A program made the translations under genes and the position numbers. From Theionarchaea archaeon (GTDB taxonomy: Archaea; Methanobacteriota_B; Thermococci; Methanofastidiosales; SZ-28-30): DNA of 64,000 bases. Shown here one piece after another: positions 54,908 to 63,708 of the stretch; within the stretch, counting starts at the first letter, position 1; every line of letters starts with the position of its first letter. The notes below the pieces were generated by a model that was given only the letters and a program-made list of their open reading frames with translations, ran no database searches and was not told the origin of the DNA. The stretch spans positions 62,001 to 126,000 of the forward strand of contig JACVGT010000018.1 of the NCBI GenBank assembly GCA_018992685.1. Reading direction: 5' to 3'.

Positions 54908-56133
54908 TAAACTACCTCCAGGTTCAGGCCTGACTGCAGGGGCATTACAACGGACTGGCCCAGAGGACATAGGCAGGTCTTGTTCATGACCCGGGCAAGA
55001 CTGAGGATTCTGTCAATGCCATCTTCGGGTTCTATTGTTCCGGTGGCCATACCACTGAGCAGGCGATGAATCTGAACAATACCCACCCTGCAGGGGGCAC
55101 AGAGCCCACAGGATTCACGCATAAAGAACTCCATAATGCCGACCAGAATATCCAGGATATTGGTATCGCAATCCAGAACTACCACAACGCCTGAACCGAG
55201 CTGGGCATTCACCTGGTTCAGATGTTCAAAACTCAGAGGAACACTGAGGTTCTCTTTTCCCAAGAATGTTCCTGCAGCAGCTCCTCCCACCAGGACTGCC
55301 TTCAGCGTTTTCCCTTTTTTTATTCCGCCTGCATGGGTTAGAATGAGGGTTTCCAGAGAAGTCCCCATGGGCAGTTCATAACATCCAGGTCTTCTAACTG
55401 CACCTGAAACGGGAAAGAGCTTGGTGCCAGTAGACTGCGGCGTTCCTACTGAAGAGAACCACTTGCTGCCACCTGCAATGATCGCCGGTATGGTGGCCAG
55501 TGTTTCTACATTATTGACCACAGTGGGCTTACCGAATAATCCCCTGGACGTGGGATAGGGGGGTCTGATACGGGGATTCCCTCTTTTCCCTTCCAGAGAG
55601 GATATCAGGGCTGTTTCCTCTCCACACACATAGGAGCCAGCTCCCGCTCTCACTTTAATGTCAAAGCAGAAGTCAGAGCCAGCTATCTTGTTCCCCAGGA
55701 AGTGATGCTTCCGTGCGTCAGCACAGGCCTCGTCAAGCAGGTTCAGGCAGTGTGAATACTCTCCCCGCACGTATATGAACCCGTGAGAAGCACCCACTGC
55801 ATACCCTGCAATGGCAATTCCTTCAATCAGTTTGTGAGGGTCTCCTTCCATGATGAGACGGTCTTTGAATGCCCCCGGTTCACCCTCATCTGCATTGGCC
55901 ACCACATAGGCGGTGTCCTTCCGAGAGGCTGCATATCGCCATTTTGTCCCTGTGGGAAACCCTGCTCCCCCTCTTCCGCGGAGTTTGGAATCTTCCACTT
56001 CTCTTATCACAGATTCAGGATCTCTGGTCAGGCATTCCTTCAGAGCCTCATACCCTCCTTTCCCTGTGTATTCTCTTACAGACGCAGGGGTTTCATAACT
56101 GCCCACATTGTTGAGAACGATCTGTTCATTCAT
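54907..56133 (-). CDS. NuoF-like NAD(P)H-binding FMN subunit of the formate dehydrogenase/hydrogenase
   Basis: 408 residues from the ATG at 56133, overlapping NuoE by 8 bp. GLRGRGGAGFPTGTKWRYA binds NAD(H); ADEGEPGAFKDR and VCGEETALISSLEGKRG bind FMN; ESCGLCAPCRVG and the later Cys hold the N3 [4Fe-4S] cluster. An SLBB region lies between. It gives the complex its pyridine-nucleotide site. The longer open frame to 56169 overlaps NuoE with no ribosome site. Confidence 0.94.
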   Translation of the reverse strand: MNEQIVLNNVGSYETPASVREYTGKGGYEALKECLTRDPESVIREVEDSKLRGRGGAGFPTGTKWRYAASRKDTAYVVANADEGEPGAFKDRLIMEGDPHKLIEGIAIAGYAVGASHGFIYVRGEYSHCLNLLDEACADARKHHFLGNKIAGSDFCFDIKVRAGAGSYVCGEETALISSLEGKRGNPRIRPPYPTSRGLFGKPTVVNNVETLATIPAIIAGGSKWFSSVGTPQSTGTKLFPVSGAVRRPGCYELPMGTSLETLILTHAGGIKKGKTLKAVLVGGAAAGTFLGKENLSVPLSFEHLNQVNAQLGSGVVVVLDCDTNILDILVGIMEFFMRESCGLCAPCRVGIVQIHRLLSGMATGTIEPEDGIDRILSLARVMNKTCLCPLGQSVVMPLQSGLNLEVV

Positions 56134-56608
56134 GAGAAATCCTCTCCAGTATCTCCCTGATCTTCTCACGAGTCAGATCACCATAGACCTCACCATCAAC
56201 CATCATGGCTGGTGCTCTCTCACACACTCCAAGGCAGGATGAAGGTTCCAGCGTGACAAGATTGTCGCTGGTGGTCTCACCCGGAGATATCCCAAGCAGG
56301 TCTTCCAGCATGGTTATGATACTGTAGTGGATACTGCAGCTGGGAGAGGTGCACACCCTGATAACATACTTTCCTCTGGGCTCGAGAGAAAACATGGAAT
56401 AGAAAGAGGCAACACCATATACTTCCGCGCAGGATATCCTGAGGTATGCTGCAGTTTCTCTCAGAGCATCCTCAGAAATGTAATGGGCTGGAGTGCTCCC
56501 CTGAAGGCGATGCAGAATGGGGAGAAGGTTTTCCCTTCTGGGTTCATATTCCTTCAGGATGGCACTAATAGAGCCTGAGGGTTTTTGTGGAAGATGGTCA
56601 CCTTTCAT
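56126..56608 (-). CDS. NuoE-like [2Fe-2S] subunit (formate dehydrogenase/hydrogenase operon)
   Basis: 160 residues with the thioredoxin-like [2Fe-2S] fold; ligands are the CTSPSC and CLGVC pairs. YGVASFYSMFSLEPRGKY is the family signature. First gene of the operon; AGGTGG precedes the ATG and the TATA box lies about 100 nt upstream at 56705-56712, leaving an unusually long leader of about 75 nt. Confidence 0.93.
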   Translation of the reverse strand: MKGDHLPQKPSGSISAILKEYEPRRENLLPILHRLQGSTPAHYISEDALRETAAYLRISCAEVYGVASFYSMFSLEPRGKYVIRVCTSPSCSIHYSIITMLEDLLGISPGETTSDNLVTLEPSSCLGVCERAPAMMVDGEVYGDLTREKIREILERISHE

Positions 56609-56704
56609 GCTTTTCCACCTGGGTCAAATGGGTTACTGCGGGCTGGTGTCTCAGTCTGAGCATTTTTCAAGCCAGGGTAGCTATCTCAGGGTAGAAAGGT
56701 TCCA

Positions 56705-56712
56705 TATATAAA
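56705..56712 (-). promoter_or_regulatory. TATA box of the formate dehydrogenase-hydrogenase operon
   Basis: TTTATATA on the minus strand, followed by about 75 nt of leader before the NuoE ATG at 56608. The same AT-rich block reads TATATAA on the plus strand. Confidence 0.55.
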
Positions 56713-56721
56713 CTTTTACCT

Positions 56722-56844
56722 ATGTCAACAATTAAGAAAAAAGACAAAATTGAAATCTTCTGCCCTTTCTGTCACGTAAAGGCAGTTGCTACAGTTGAGT
56801 TTCTGCACTGTACAGGCTACCTAGTTCTCATCCCTAAATGGTAG
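56722..56844 (+). CDS. Possible 40-residue CxxC protein
   Basis: The frame begins MSTIKKKDKIEIFCPFCHVK, with a CPFC pair and another Cys near residue 30, ending LVLIPKW; it looks like half of a zinc ribbon. The nearest plus-strand TATA is only 14 nt before the ATG, too close for a leaderless start, so it may be a remnant or chance frame. Confidence 0.3.
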   Translation: MSTIKKKDKIEIFCPFCHVKAVATVEFLHCTGYLVLIPKW

Positions 56845-57367
56845 TTACTGGATTCTGCGGGTAGGCAACCCCCAGAACTTCGTCAAACGTGCCTGAGCTA
56901 GATATGGCTATCGAATAGCATCATGGTGGGAATTCTGAAGACATCCTTGTATATGAGATAAATTACTTACCTGCCATCCTATCTTTCATAAAGAAGAACT
57001 GACCCTGCTTCTTCGTGAAATCATATTGAATCTTGTAGGAAAGAAGATGGTCATGGAATACAAAATCCGTGTACGCTTTCGAAACCCCTGCGTTGACTGG
57101 AATTGTCCAATGATTCTCTTCAGCACTTGAAGGTGACTTATCAAGTATGGGGGGAGACTGGTTCCCAGACTCCAGTAATTTTCTTCTGGACAACCATAAC
57201 AAGATTGAATACAGTAGCAAGACACAGTGTCGTCTTAGCCGCAGCGGCCAGACTCACGTGATGCTCCTACCCATTGTTTAGAATCTCAAGACATTCGCAA
57301 AAGTTGCTGAATTGCTGAGAGAAAAGACGATTTATTGGACAACTCCGTGTTGGTGTTGAGCATAACA

Positions 57368-57374
57368 TTTATAA
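57368..57374 (+). promoter_or_regulatory. TATA box of the NuoE/NuoF-GltD operon
   Basis: TTTATAA; the predicted start near 57397 coincides with the ATG of a 47-codon frame that ends 19 nt before the NuoE ATG. Confidence 0.55.
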
Positions 57375-57397
57375 GATGAAATCCTTTGCTTTTGAAC

Positions 57398-57541
57398 ATG
57401 GATAAAGCACTTCCGATGGTGGCAGGTGAACAGTCTGGACTTTCTTGTAGTGTACTTCTTGGCATTCATCAGATCCTGTCGAAAGGAAGTGAGCGGAGGG
57501 TTTTTGTCCTCTTGAAGGATTCATGTCATCTTTTCAATTGA
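57398..57541 (+). CDS. Possible leader ORF of the second redox operon
   Basis: 47 codons, starting MDKALPMVAGEQSGLSCSVL and ending KDSCHLFN, with its ATG 27 nt after the TATA centre and its stop 19 nt before the next start, just ahead of the GAGGAGGT ribosome site. It could be a small protein or a regulatory leader peptide; no family is known to me. Position is the main support. Confidence 0.4.
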   Translation: MDKALPMVAGEQSGLSCSVLLGIHQILSKGSERRVFVLLKDSCHLFN

Positions 57542-57560
57542 AGAGGAGGTAGAGTTCACC

Positions 57561-58043
57561 ATGAAAGATACAACTGCGGTTGTAAAGTCTGTGTTGGATA
57601 GATGGAATAATGATAGCGCATGCTTGATCTCCATTTTGCTGGATATTCAGGAAGAGCTGAATTATCTGCCCCATGAGACAATCACTGCCATTGCTGATAG
57701 TCTGGGTATTCCCCTCATCGATGTATATTCTGCTGCAACTTTCTACACAGTTTTTAGCCTAGAACCCAGAGGCAAACACATCGTCAATGTTTGTGTTGGA
57801 ACAGCATGTCACGTTCGGGGGGGAAAGCGAATCCTGGACAGAATTCAGAGAGATTTGAAGCTTAACCCCGGAGAGACAACAGAGGATGGTCTTTTCACCC
57901 TAGAAACAGTCAGGTGCCTCGGGTGCTGTGCGTTGGGCCCTGTGATGGTTGTGGACGAAACCTACTATCCACACATGACCACAAAAAAGGCAGACACGAT
58001 TCTCAGCAAGTACAGAAAAGACTCAGAAGGAGTGGTTGCATGA
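57561..58043 (+). CDS. NuoE-like [2Fe-2S] subunit of the second redox operon
   Basis: 160 residues, thioredoxin-like fold with ligands in CVGTAC and CLGCC; YSAATFYTVFSLEPRGKH is the family signature. AGGAGGTAG lies upstream. Clearly a paralogue of the NuoE at 56126 but closer to HydC/HndA-type subunits of bifurcating hydrogenases. Overlaps the next gene by 4 nt. Confidence 0.94.
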   Translation: MKDTTAVVKSVLDRWNNDSACLISILLDIQEELNYLPHETITAIADSLGIPLIDVYSAATFYTVFSLEPRGKHIVNVCVGTACHVRGGKRILDRIQRDLKLNPGETTEDGLFTLETVRCLGCCALGPVMVVDETYYPHMTTKKADTILSKYRKDSEGVVA

Positions 58044-61000
58044 CTAGCATAGAGGAATTTCAACTACAGTGTACTGAAATTCGGAGGAAAAGATCAGAGA
58101 CTGCAGACAGCCCGACAATAGTCATATCATCTGGGACATGCGGTCGGGCTAGAGGATCTGCTGAGGTTGCCATAGCATTGGAGGAAGCCATTAGAGCCCA
58201 TAACCTAGAAAACAAAGTGAGCCTGAGGATAACAGGATGCCAGGGATTTTGTCAGGTGGCACCCATCGTTGTCATTCAACCTGAAAACATTTTCTACCAG
58301 GGTGTAACTCCAGAAGACGCAGAAGAGATCGTCACGGAAACAGTCATGAACAAGAAGGTCGTAAACAGACTACTCTATCCCGACCCACAGATTGGTGAGG
58401 GAATTCTGTCCAAAGAAGACATTCCTTTTTTCACCAAACAAAGAAAAATCCTCCTGGAAAACAATAGCCTGGTAGATCCAACGAATATTGATGATTATAT
58501 CGGAATTGGCGGCTATTCTGCACTGTGTAGAGCTTTAAGAGATACCAATCCTGAAGAAATAATAGAGACAATAAAATCATCTGGCCTCAGAGGGAGAGGT
58601 GGTGCGGGATTTCCTACTGGCCTGAAATGGCAGTTCTGCAGGAATTCAAAGGGTGATCGCAAGTATATCGTGTGCAATGCTGATGAAGGTGATCCCGGAG
58701 CCTATATGAATAGGAGCCTTTTAGAAGGGAATCCTCATTCAGTGCTTGAAGGCATGCTAATTGGCGCATATGCAATAGGAGCACAACAGGGATATATCTA
58801 CATCCGACACGAATACCCTCTTGCAGTCAAGCATGTCTTGATCGCTGTTGAACAAATGAGGGAAAAGGGCCTTTTGGGCAAGGATATTTTGGGTACGGGT
58901 TTCGAATTTGACATCAAGGTGGTAAAGGGTGCTGGAGCCTTTGTTTGTGGCGAGGAGACTGCACTCATCGCATCTGTTGAAGGAAGGAAGGGTGAACCCA
59001 GACAGAGACCACCATTCCCTGCACAGAAAGGCATATGGGGAAAACCAACAAACATTAACAACGTAGAGACCTGGGCCAATGTTCCACATATAATAAACAA
59101 TGGGGCAGAATGGTACTCACAAATCGGCACAGAAAGGAGCAAGGGCACAAAGATATTCTCTCTCGTAGGGAAGATAAACAATACAGGACTCGTTGAAGTA
59201 CCAATGGGAATAACATTGAAAGAAATGGTATATGATATCGGTGGTGGAATACCAAAGGGCAGGAAATTCAAGGCCGTACAAACAGGTGGCCCATCTGGAG
59301 GATGCATACCAGCAGAATTATTGGGTCTCAAGGTTGACTATGAGCAGTTGAAAGAAGTTGGCTCTATCATGGGCTCTGGCGGTATGGTCATCATGGACGA
59401 GGATACTTGTATGGTAGATACTGCCAAGTACTTCCTGGAGTTCCTGCAAGAAGAATCCTGCGGGAAATGTACAACCTGTAGAGAAGGTATCGAGCGACTT
59501 ATTGAGATTCTCACAGACATTACTGAAGGAAAAGGAAGCCTCGAAGACCTAGAAACCTTACGAGATTTGGGTGAACTGGTCAGAGATGCGTCCATGTGCG
59601 GACTTGGACAGACTGCACCCAATCCGTTGCTGTCTACCCTCACCTACTTCTATGACGAGTATCTGCAACACATCAAGTACAAGAGGTGCCCTGCAGCTGT
59701 TTGTAAGGAGATTACCTCTGCTCCATGCCAGCATACCTGCCCCATTGGTACGGAGGCGGTGGTCTATGTCTCCTTAATAGCCCAGGGCAGGTACGATGAG
59801 GCCTTCACCATCATCAGGAAAGATAATCCTCTTCCATCTGTTTGCGCCCGAGTGTGCAGCCATCCCTGTGAATCTAAGTGCCAGGCGGGCAAGTTCGGAA
59901 ATCCCATCGCTATCAGAGCACTGAAACGGTTTGCCACAGATTATGCAATGAAGAACAAGTTGATCTATCCCATTACGAAGGAGAACAAGAGAAAGGAGAA
60001 AGTAGCTATCATTGGATCTGGACCCGGGGGCCTGACCGCAGGCTACTACCTGGCTATCAAGGGGTACAATGTTACTGTCTTTGAGTCACTTCCCCTCTTG
60101 GGAGGAGCTCTGGCAGTCTACATCCCGGAGCATCGTCTTCCCAGAGACATGCTCAACTATGACATTGAGAACATCAGAAAGGCAGGGGTTGAGTTCAAAA
60201 CCAATACTACCGTGGGCAAAGATATCTCCTTCAAAGAGCTCAAAGACACGTATGATGCCATCTTCATAGCTACCGGGGCCCACAAATCCATGGAACTGGG
60301 CATTCCTGGTGAAGAAGCTGAGGGGGTCATTCACGCTCTAGACTTTTTGAAAGATGTGAGCCTGGGAACCAAAGTCACTGTTGGACGAAGAGTGGGAGTG
60401 ATTGGAGGCGGTAATGCAGCTGTGGATGCTGCTCGTGTGGCTGCCCGTCTTGAAGACTGTGACACGGTGACGATTCTCTACCGAAGAACCAGGAAGGAAA
60501 TGCCTGCCTTTGAGGAGGAGACTGAAGCCTGCCTTGAGGAACAGATTGACATCCAGTTCTTGACTGCTCCTAGGAAAATCCTCACTGAGAAAGGTAGGGT
60601 TACAGGCGTGGAATGCGTGAAGATGCAGCTGGGAGAAATTGATGAAAGTGGCAGACGACGGCCCATCCCCATTGAGGGCTCAGAATTCGTGGTGCAGCTT
60701 GATACCCTGATTGTGGCCATCAGCGAACGTCCTGATGTTTCATTCCTGAAGGGTCATGAAGGTGTCGAATTCACCAAATGGGGAACTATTGTGGCAGACC
60801 CTGAAACCTATGTCACGGGGTTGGAAGGCGTCTTCGCTGGCGGAGATGTGGTCACCGGTCCCAACGTGGCTATTTATGCTATGGGAGCGGGAAAAGTGGT
60901 GGCTGAGATGATCCATCAGTATCTCCAGGGGAAGACACTGCAACCAGAGTACAAGGTAACCAGACCGTCCATGTACCTTAATCCTGTGGAACTGTCCGAA

Positions 61001-61186
61001 GAAGAAGTGGCTGAAGCAGAGCGTCCCGCCACGCGGTGTATATCTGTTGAAGAACGAGTATGCTCCTTCAACGAAGTAGACCTGGGGCTCTCTGAGGAAC
61101 AGGCAGTGAAGGAAGCCCGGCGCTGCTTGCGATGCGATCTGGAAACAGAGGAGGGAAGAAAAAAAGTTGAGGAGGTGACAGCATGA
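58040..61186 (+). CDS. NuoF fused to GltD/NfnL-like flavoprotein
   Basis: 1048 residues from the ATG at 58040. Residues 25-110: thioredoxin-like [2Fe-2S] domain (Cys34, Cys67, Cys71). About 150-540: NuoF with GLRGRGGAGFPTGLKWQF, ADEGDPGAYMNR, VCGEETALIASVEGRKG, SLBB and [4Fe-4S] Cys474/477/480/520. About 550-1030: glutamate-synthase small-subunit-like part with Fe-S cysteines 550-567 and 602-614, FAD-binding IIGSGPGGLTAGYY and NAD(P)-binding VIGGGNAAVDAARVA. GltD-like NfnL carries the bifurcating flavin in Nfn enzymes, so NuoF plus NfnL in one chain is suggestive. Frame is uninterrupted; the longer open frame to 57914 lies inside NuoE. Confidence 0.93.
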   Translation: MTSIEEFQLQCTEIRRKRSETADSPTIVISSGTCGRARGSAEVAIALEEAIRAHNLENKVSLRITGCQGFCQVAPIVVIQPENIFYQGVTPEDAEEIVTETVMNKKVVNRLLYPDPQIGEGILSKEDIPFFTKQRKILLENNSLVDPTNIDDYIGIGGYSALCRALRDTNPEEIIETIKSSGLRGRGGAGFPTGLKWQFCRNSKGDRKYIVCNADEGDPGAYMNRSLLEGNPHSVLEGMLIGAYAIGAQQGYIYIRHEYPLAVKHVLIAVEQMREKGLLGKDILGTGFEFDIKVVKGAGAFVCGEETALIASVEGRKGEPRQRPPFPAQKGIWGKPTNINNVETWANVPHIINNGAEWYSQIGTERSKGTKIFSLVGKINNTGLVEVPMGITLKEMVYDIGGGIPKGRKFKAVQTGGPSGGCIPAELLGLKVDYEQLKEVGSIMGSGGMVIMDEDTCMVDTAKYFLEFLQEESCGKCTTCREGIERLIEILTDITEGKGSLEDLETLRDLGELVRDASMCGLGQTAPNPLLSTLTYFYDEYLQHIKYKRCPAAVCKEITSAPCQHTCPIGTEAVVYVSLIAQGRYDEAFTIIRKDNPLPSVCARVCSHPCESKCQAGKFGNPIAIRALKRFATDYAMKNKLIYPITKENKRKEKVAIIGSGPGGLTAGYYLAIKGYNVTVFESLPLLGGALAVYIPEHRLPRDMLNYDIENIRKAGVEFKTNTTVGKDISFKELKDTYDAIFIATGAHKSMELGIPGEEAEGVIHALDFLKDVSLGTKVTVGRRVGVIGGGNAAVDAARVAARLEDCDTVTILYRRTRKEMPAFEEETEACLEEQIDIQFLTAPRKILTEKGRVTGVECVKMQLGEIDESGRRRPIPIEGSEFVVQLDTLIVAISERPDVSFLKGHEGVEFTKWGTIVADPETYVTGLEGVFAGGDVVTGPNVAIYAMGAGKVVAEMIHQYLQGKTLQPEYKVTRPSMYLNPVELSEEEVAEAERPATRCISVEERVCSFNEVDLGLSEEQAVKEARRCLRCDLETEEGRKKVEEVTA

Positions 61187-61893
61187 TAACACTGACCATC
61201 AATGGACTGGACCTGCAAGCTGAACAGGGGTGGAGTATCCTGGAAACCTGTGAATTCTATGGAATAGAAATACCCACCTTATGCTACCATGAAGGTCTTT
61301 CCCCATATGGAGCCTGCAGGTTGTGCATTGTGGAGATTGGAGAGGGAGAGAGAGCAAAGGTCGTGACCTCCTGTACCTATCCTGCTCAGGAAGGGCTGAA
61401 GGTCAGAACTCATTCTGAAAAGATCCACAAGTACAGGAAATTGATCATAGAACTGCTGCTTGCCAGATGCCCCACCTCAAAGACCGTGCAAGATCTGGCA
61501 TCGAAACTGGGAGTCACTAAGGTGCGCTTTTCCATCAAGAATGATGACTGCATTCTCTGTGGGCTGTGTACACGCATATGCGAGGAGCAGATGGATGCCA
61601 GAGCCATTGGATTTGTTAACAGAGGGAAGGACAGAAAGATTACTACCCCGTTTGACATAAAATCTGATGTGTGTCGGACCTGCGGTGCCTGCATGTACGT
61701 CTGTCCAGCATGTCAGCTGAGATGCCACGGGCCTGAACCTCCGGGCGCTGTGTGCGGAGGCTGTCTCAATATCGAGTATCCATGTCTGGATGTATATGAG
61801 GACGTCCACTGCTACGTGGACCCCTGCGCTGCATGTCTCTTATCAGAAGCAGAAAAGAAGAAGGAGGAAGAAAAAAAGGAGGTCAAAGCATGA
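61183..61893 (+). CDS. HoxU/NuoG-like iron-sulfur subunit with Cys-rich tail
   Basis: 236 residues; ATGA overlap with the fusion gene. The N-terminal [2Fe-2S] domain (LCYHEGLSPYGACRLC) is followed by two [4Fe-4S] motifs (CILCGLCTRIC and CRTCGACMYVCP). The canonical His-Cys3 cluster of NuoG is absent. The last 60 residues add many cysteines (CQLRC, CGGC, HCYVDPCAAC), enough for further clusters, and end in a Lys/Glu-rich tail. Likely links the NuoEF module to the glutamate-synthase-like subunit. Confidence 0.9.
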   Translation: MITLTINGLDLQAEQGWSILETCEFYGIEIPTLCYHEGLSPYGACRLCIVEIGEGERAKVVTSCTYPAQEGLKVRTHSEKIHKYRKLIIELLLARCPTSKTVQDLASKLGVTKVRFSIKNDDCILCGLCTRICEEQMDARAIGFVNRGKDRKITTPFDIKSDVCRTCGACMYVCPACQLRCHGPEPPGAVCGGCLNIEYPCLDVYEDVHCYVDPCAACLLSEAEKKKEEEKKEVKA

Positions 61894-61933
61894 CTATCAA
61901 GATTAAGAATGAATGTATAGAGGAGGTAAAACC

Positions 61934-63514
61934 ATGTCTCTAACCAAGATTAACGCCACAGCAGCAACTCTGACCAAGAACAGAACAGAGGGGTCAATTA
62001 ATCAGCTCAGTGGAATGTGTGTTACCTGTGTTGACGGATGCGTGGGTATGTGTGAAATCGGAAAATCAGCGTACCGGGGACACGAGATAATTTATCCACA
62101 ACCTTTCGGTATCATCACGTCCGGAAGCGAAAAGCTCTATCCTGTTGACCTATCCCACTTCACCATCCTCGGTGGCGTCGTGGGTGCATGGGGAATCGAG
62201 ACTGACAGTGATAAGGCGCTCTTCTCCAATGTGAAACTGGAAACCTCGATTGGAAAAGAGAAAGACATCAAGCTGAGAATGCCCGCCATCATCCCCGGAC
62301 TTGGCTCCACAGCTATTGCCAAGAATAACTGGGAAGGGCTGGCTGTAGGTGCTGCACTCACCGGCATCCCTCTGACCATCGGAGAGAATGTGTGTGGAAT
62401 GGACGCTGGATCTGAGATTGTCGATGGAAAGATAAAGCACTCGCCAGATCTGGAATGGAGAGTCAAACTGTACAAGAAATGGCAGAGAAAAGGGTATGGT
62501 GCCATTATAGTACAGGCCAATGTGGAGGACAGCAACCTGGGCGTCCATGAGTATGCCATATCAGAACTGGATGCAGATGCTGTTGAACTCAAGTGGGGCC
62601 AGGGAGCCAAGAACATTGGCGGTGAGGTCAAGCTCAAGACCCTTGAGAGAGCACAACTTCTCAAATCCAGAGGATATGTGGTGCTTCCTGATCCTACAAA
62701 CCCGGCAGTGATCGAGGCCTTCAAGAAAGGAGGCTTCAAAGAGTTTGAACGGCACTCTCGAGTGGGTATGGTATCAGAAGAAGCCTTCATGAAAAGGATA
62801 AAGGAATTGCGAGACTACGGCGCAAAGCACGTCTTTCTGAAGACTGGTGCCTACAGACCAATGGATCTTGCCCGCGCTCTGAAATTCGCGTCCAAGGCAG
62901 AACTGGATCTTCTGACAGTTGATGCTGCGGGCGGAGGAACCGGCATGTCGCCCTGGAGAATGATGAATGAGTGGGGAGTTCCAGAAGTGGAATTACACTC
63001 ACTGTTGTACCAGTACGCAGACAAGCTGGCCAAGAAGGGCAAGTACGTCCCGGACATTGCCATTGCTGGAGGGTTTGCCTTTGAAGACCAGATGTTCAAG
63101 GGGCTGGCAATGGGCGCACCATATGTCAAATTGATTGGCATGGCACGAGCACCACTTGCTGCAGCCATGGTGGGAAAGACCATAGGAAAGAAGATCAACG
63201 AAGGAATGGTCCCTGTCTACATTGAACGGTTCGGAACTTCCAAGGAAGAGATCTTTGTTACTGCCCCCGATTTGAAGAGGGATCTGGGGAAGGACTTTGA
63301 TGAGCTTCCCACAGGTGCTATGGGTCTGTACACCTATATGGAACGACTGCACCAGGGTCTGAGGCAGATCATGGCAGGGTCACGCAAGTTCGCACTGGAG
63401 TACATCAGCAGAGACGATATTGCAGCCCTCACCCATGAGGCAGCTGACATCAGTGGCATTTCATACATCATGGACTGTGACAAAGAAGAAGCTGAAAAGA
63501 TACTCAATTCCTGA
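61934..63514 (+). CDS. FMN-binding glutamate synthase-domain protein (GltB2-type)
   Basis: 526 residues from the ATG at 61934 (GAGGAGGT upstream). The TIM-barrel FMN domain of glutamate synthase is seen from about residue 95: VDAAGGGTGMSPWRMMNEWG (core loop), IAIAGGFAFEDQMFKGLAMG and MARAPLAAAMVGKTIG. The N terminus has CVTCVDGCVGMC, perhaps an Fe-S site. The amidotransferase domain is missing, and I do not see the usual C-terminal 3Fe-4S cysteines. With the GltD-like domain in the same operon it could form an ammonia- or unknown-substrate-dependent enzyme. Confidence 0.9.
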   Translation: MSLTKINATAATLTKNRTEGSINQLSGMCVTCVDGCVGMCEIGKSAYRGHEIIYPQPFGIITSGSEKLYPVDLSHFTILGGVVGAWGIETDSDKALFSNVKLETSIGKEKDIKLRMPAIIPGLGSTAIAKNNWEGLAVGAALTGIPLTIGENVCGMDAGSEIVDGKIKHSPDLEWRVKLYKKWQRKGYGAIIVQANVEDSNLGVHEYAISELDADAVELKWGQGAKNIGGEVKLKTLERAQLLKSRGYVVLPDPTNPAVIEAFKKGGFKEFERHSRVGMVSEEAFMKRIKELRDYGAKHVFLKTGAYRPMDLARALKFASKAELDLLTVDAAGGGTGMSPWRMMNEWGVPEVELHSLLYQYADKLAKKGKYVPDIAIAGGFAFEDQMFKGLAMGAPYVKLIGMARAPLAAAMVGKTIGKKINEGMVPVYIERFGTSKEEIFVTAPDLKRDLGKDFDELPTGAMGLYTYMERLHQGLRQIMAGSRKFALEYISRDDIAALTHEAADISGISYIMDCDKEEAEKILNS

Positions 63515-63525
63515 GTAATCTTCTA

Positions 63526-63543
63526 CTTTTTCCCCTTTTTTTT
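63526..63543 (+). terminator. T-rich terminator of the redox operon
   Basis: TTTTTCCCCTTTTTTTT just after the glutamate synthase-domain stop codon. Confidence 0.55.
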
Positions 63544-63708
63544 AAATATTCTCCTCTTTCTGTTTTCAACTGCCCCAACTGATCACCATAGCCATTCTCA
63601 TGCAGTGTACACTAGGTACATACGCCATATGGCAAAATCCCTCACTGACATCACAACCTATTTAAAACTGCACGAAGAACGTATGTAAAAAGACTTGAGG
63701 AATGGCCT

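Larger units (their letters stand above)
56609..57397. other. Intergenic region between the two redox operons
   Basis: About 790 bases with promoters at both ends: TTTATATA at 56705-56712 on the minus strand and TTTATAA at 57368-57374 on the plus strand. A 40-codon Cys-pair frame lies at 56722-56844. The middle (56850-57360) holds minus-strand ORFs of 79 and 85 codons (56963-57225) that I judge to be non-coding, and no RNA gene that I can recognise. Confidence 0.5.

Noticed and set aside
56963..57225. Minus-strand ORFs of 79 and 85 codons in the redox spacer
   Set aside because: Overlapping frames with Ser/Leu/Ile-rich, low-information translations, no TATA box or ribosome site at the right place.
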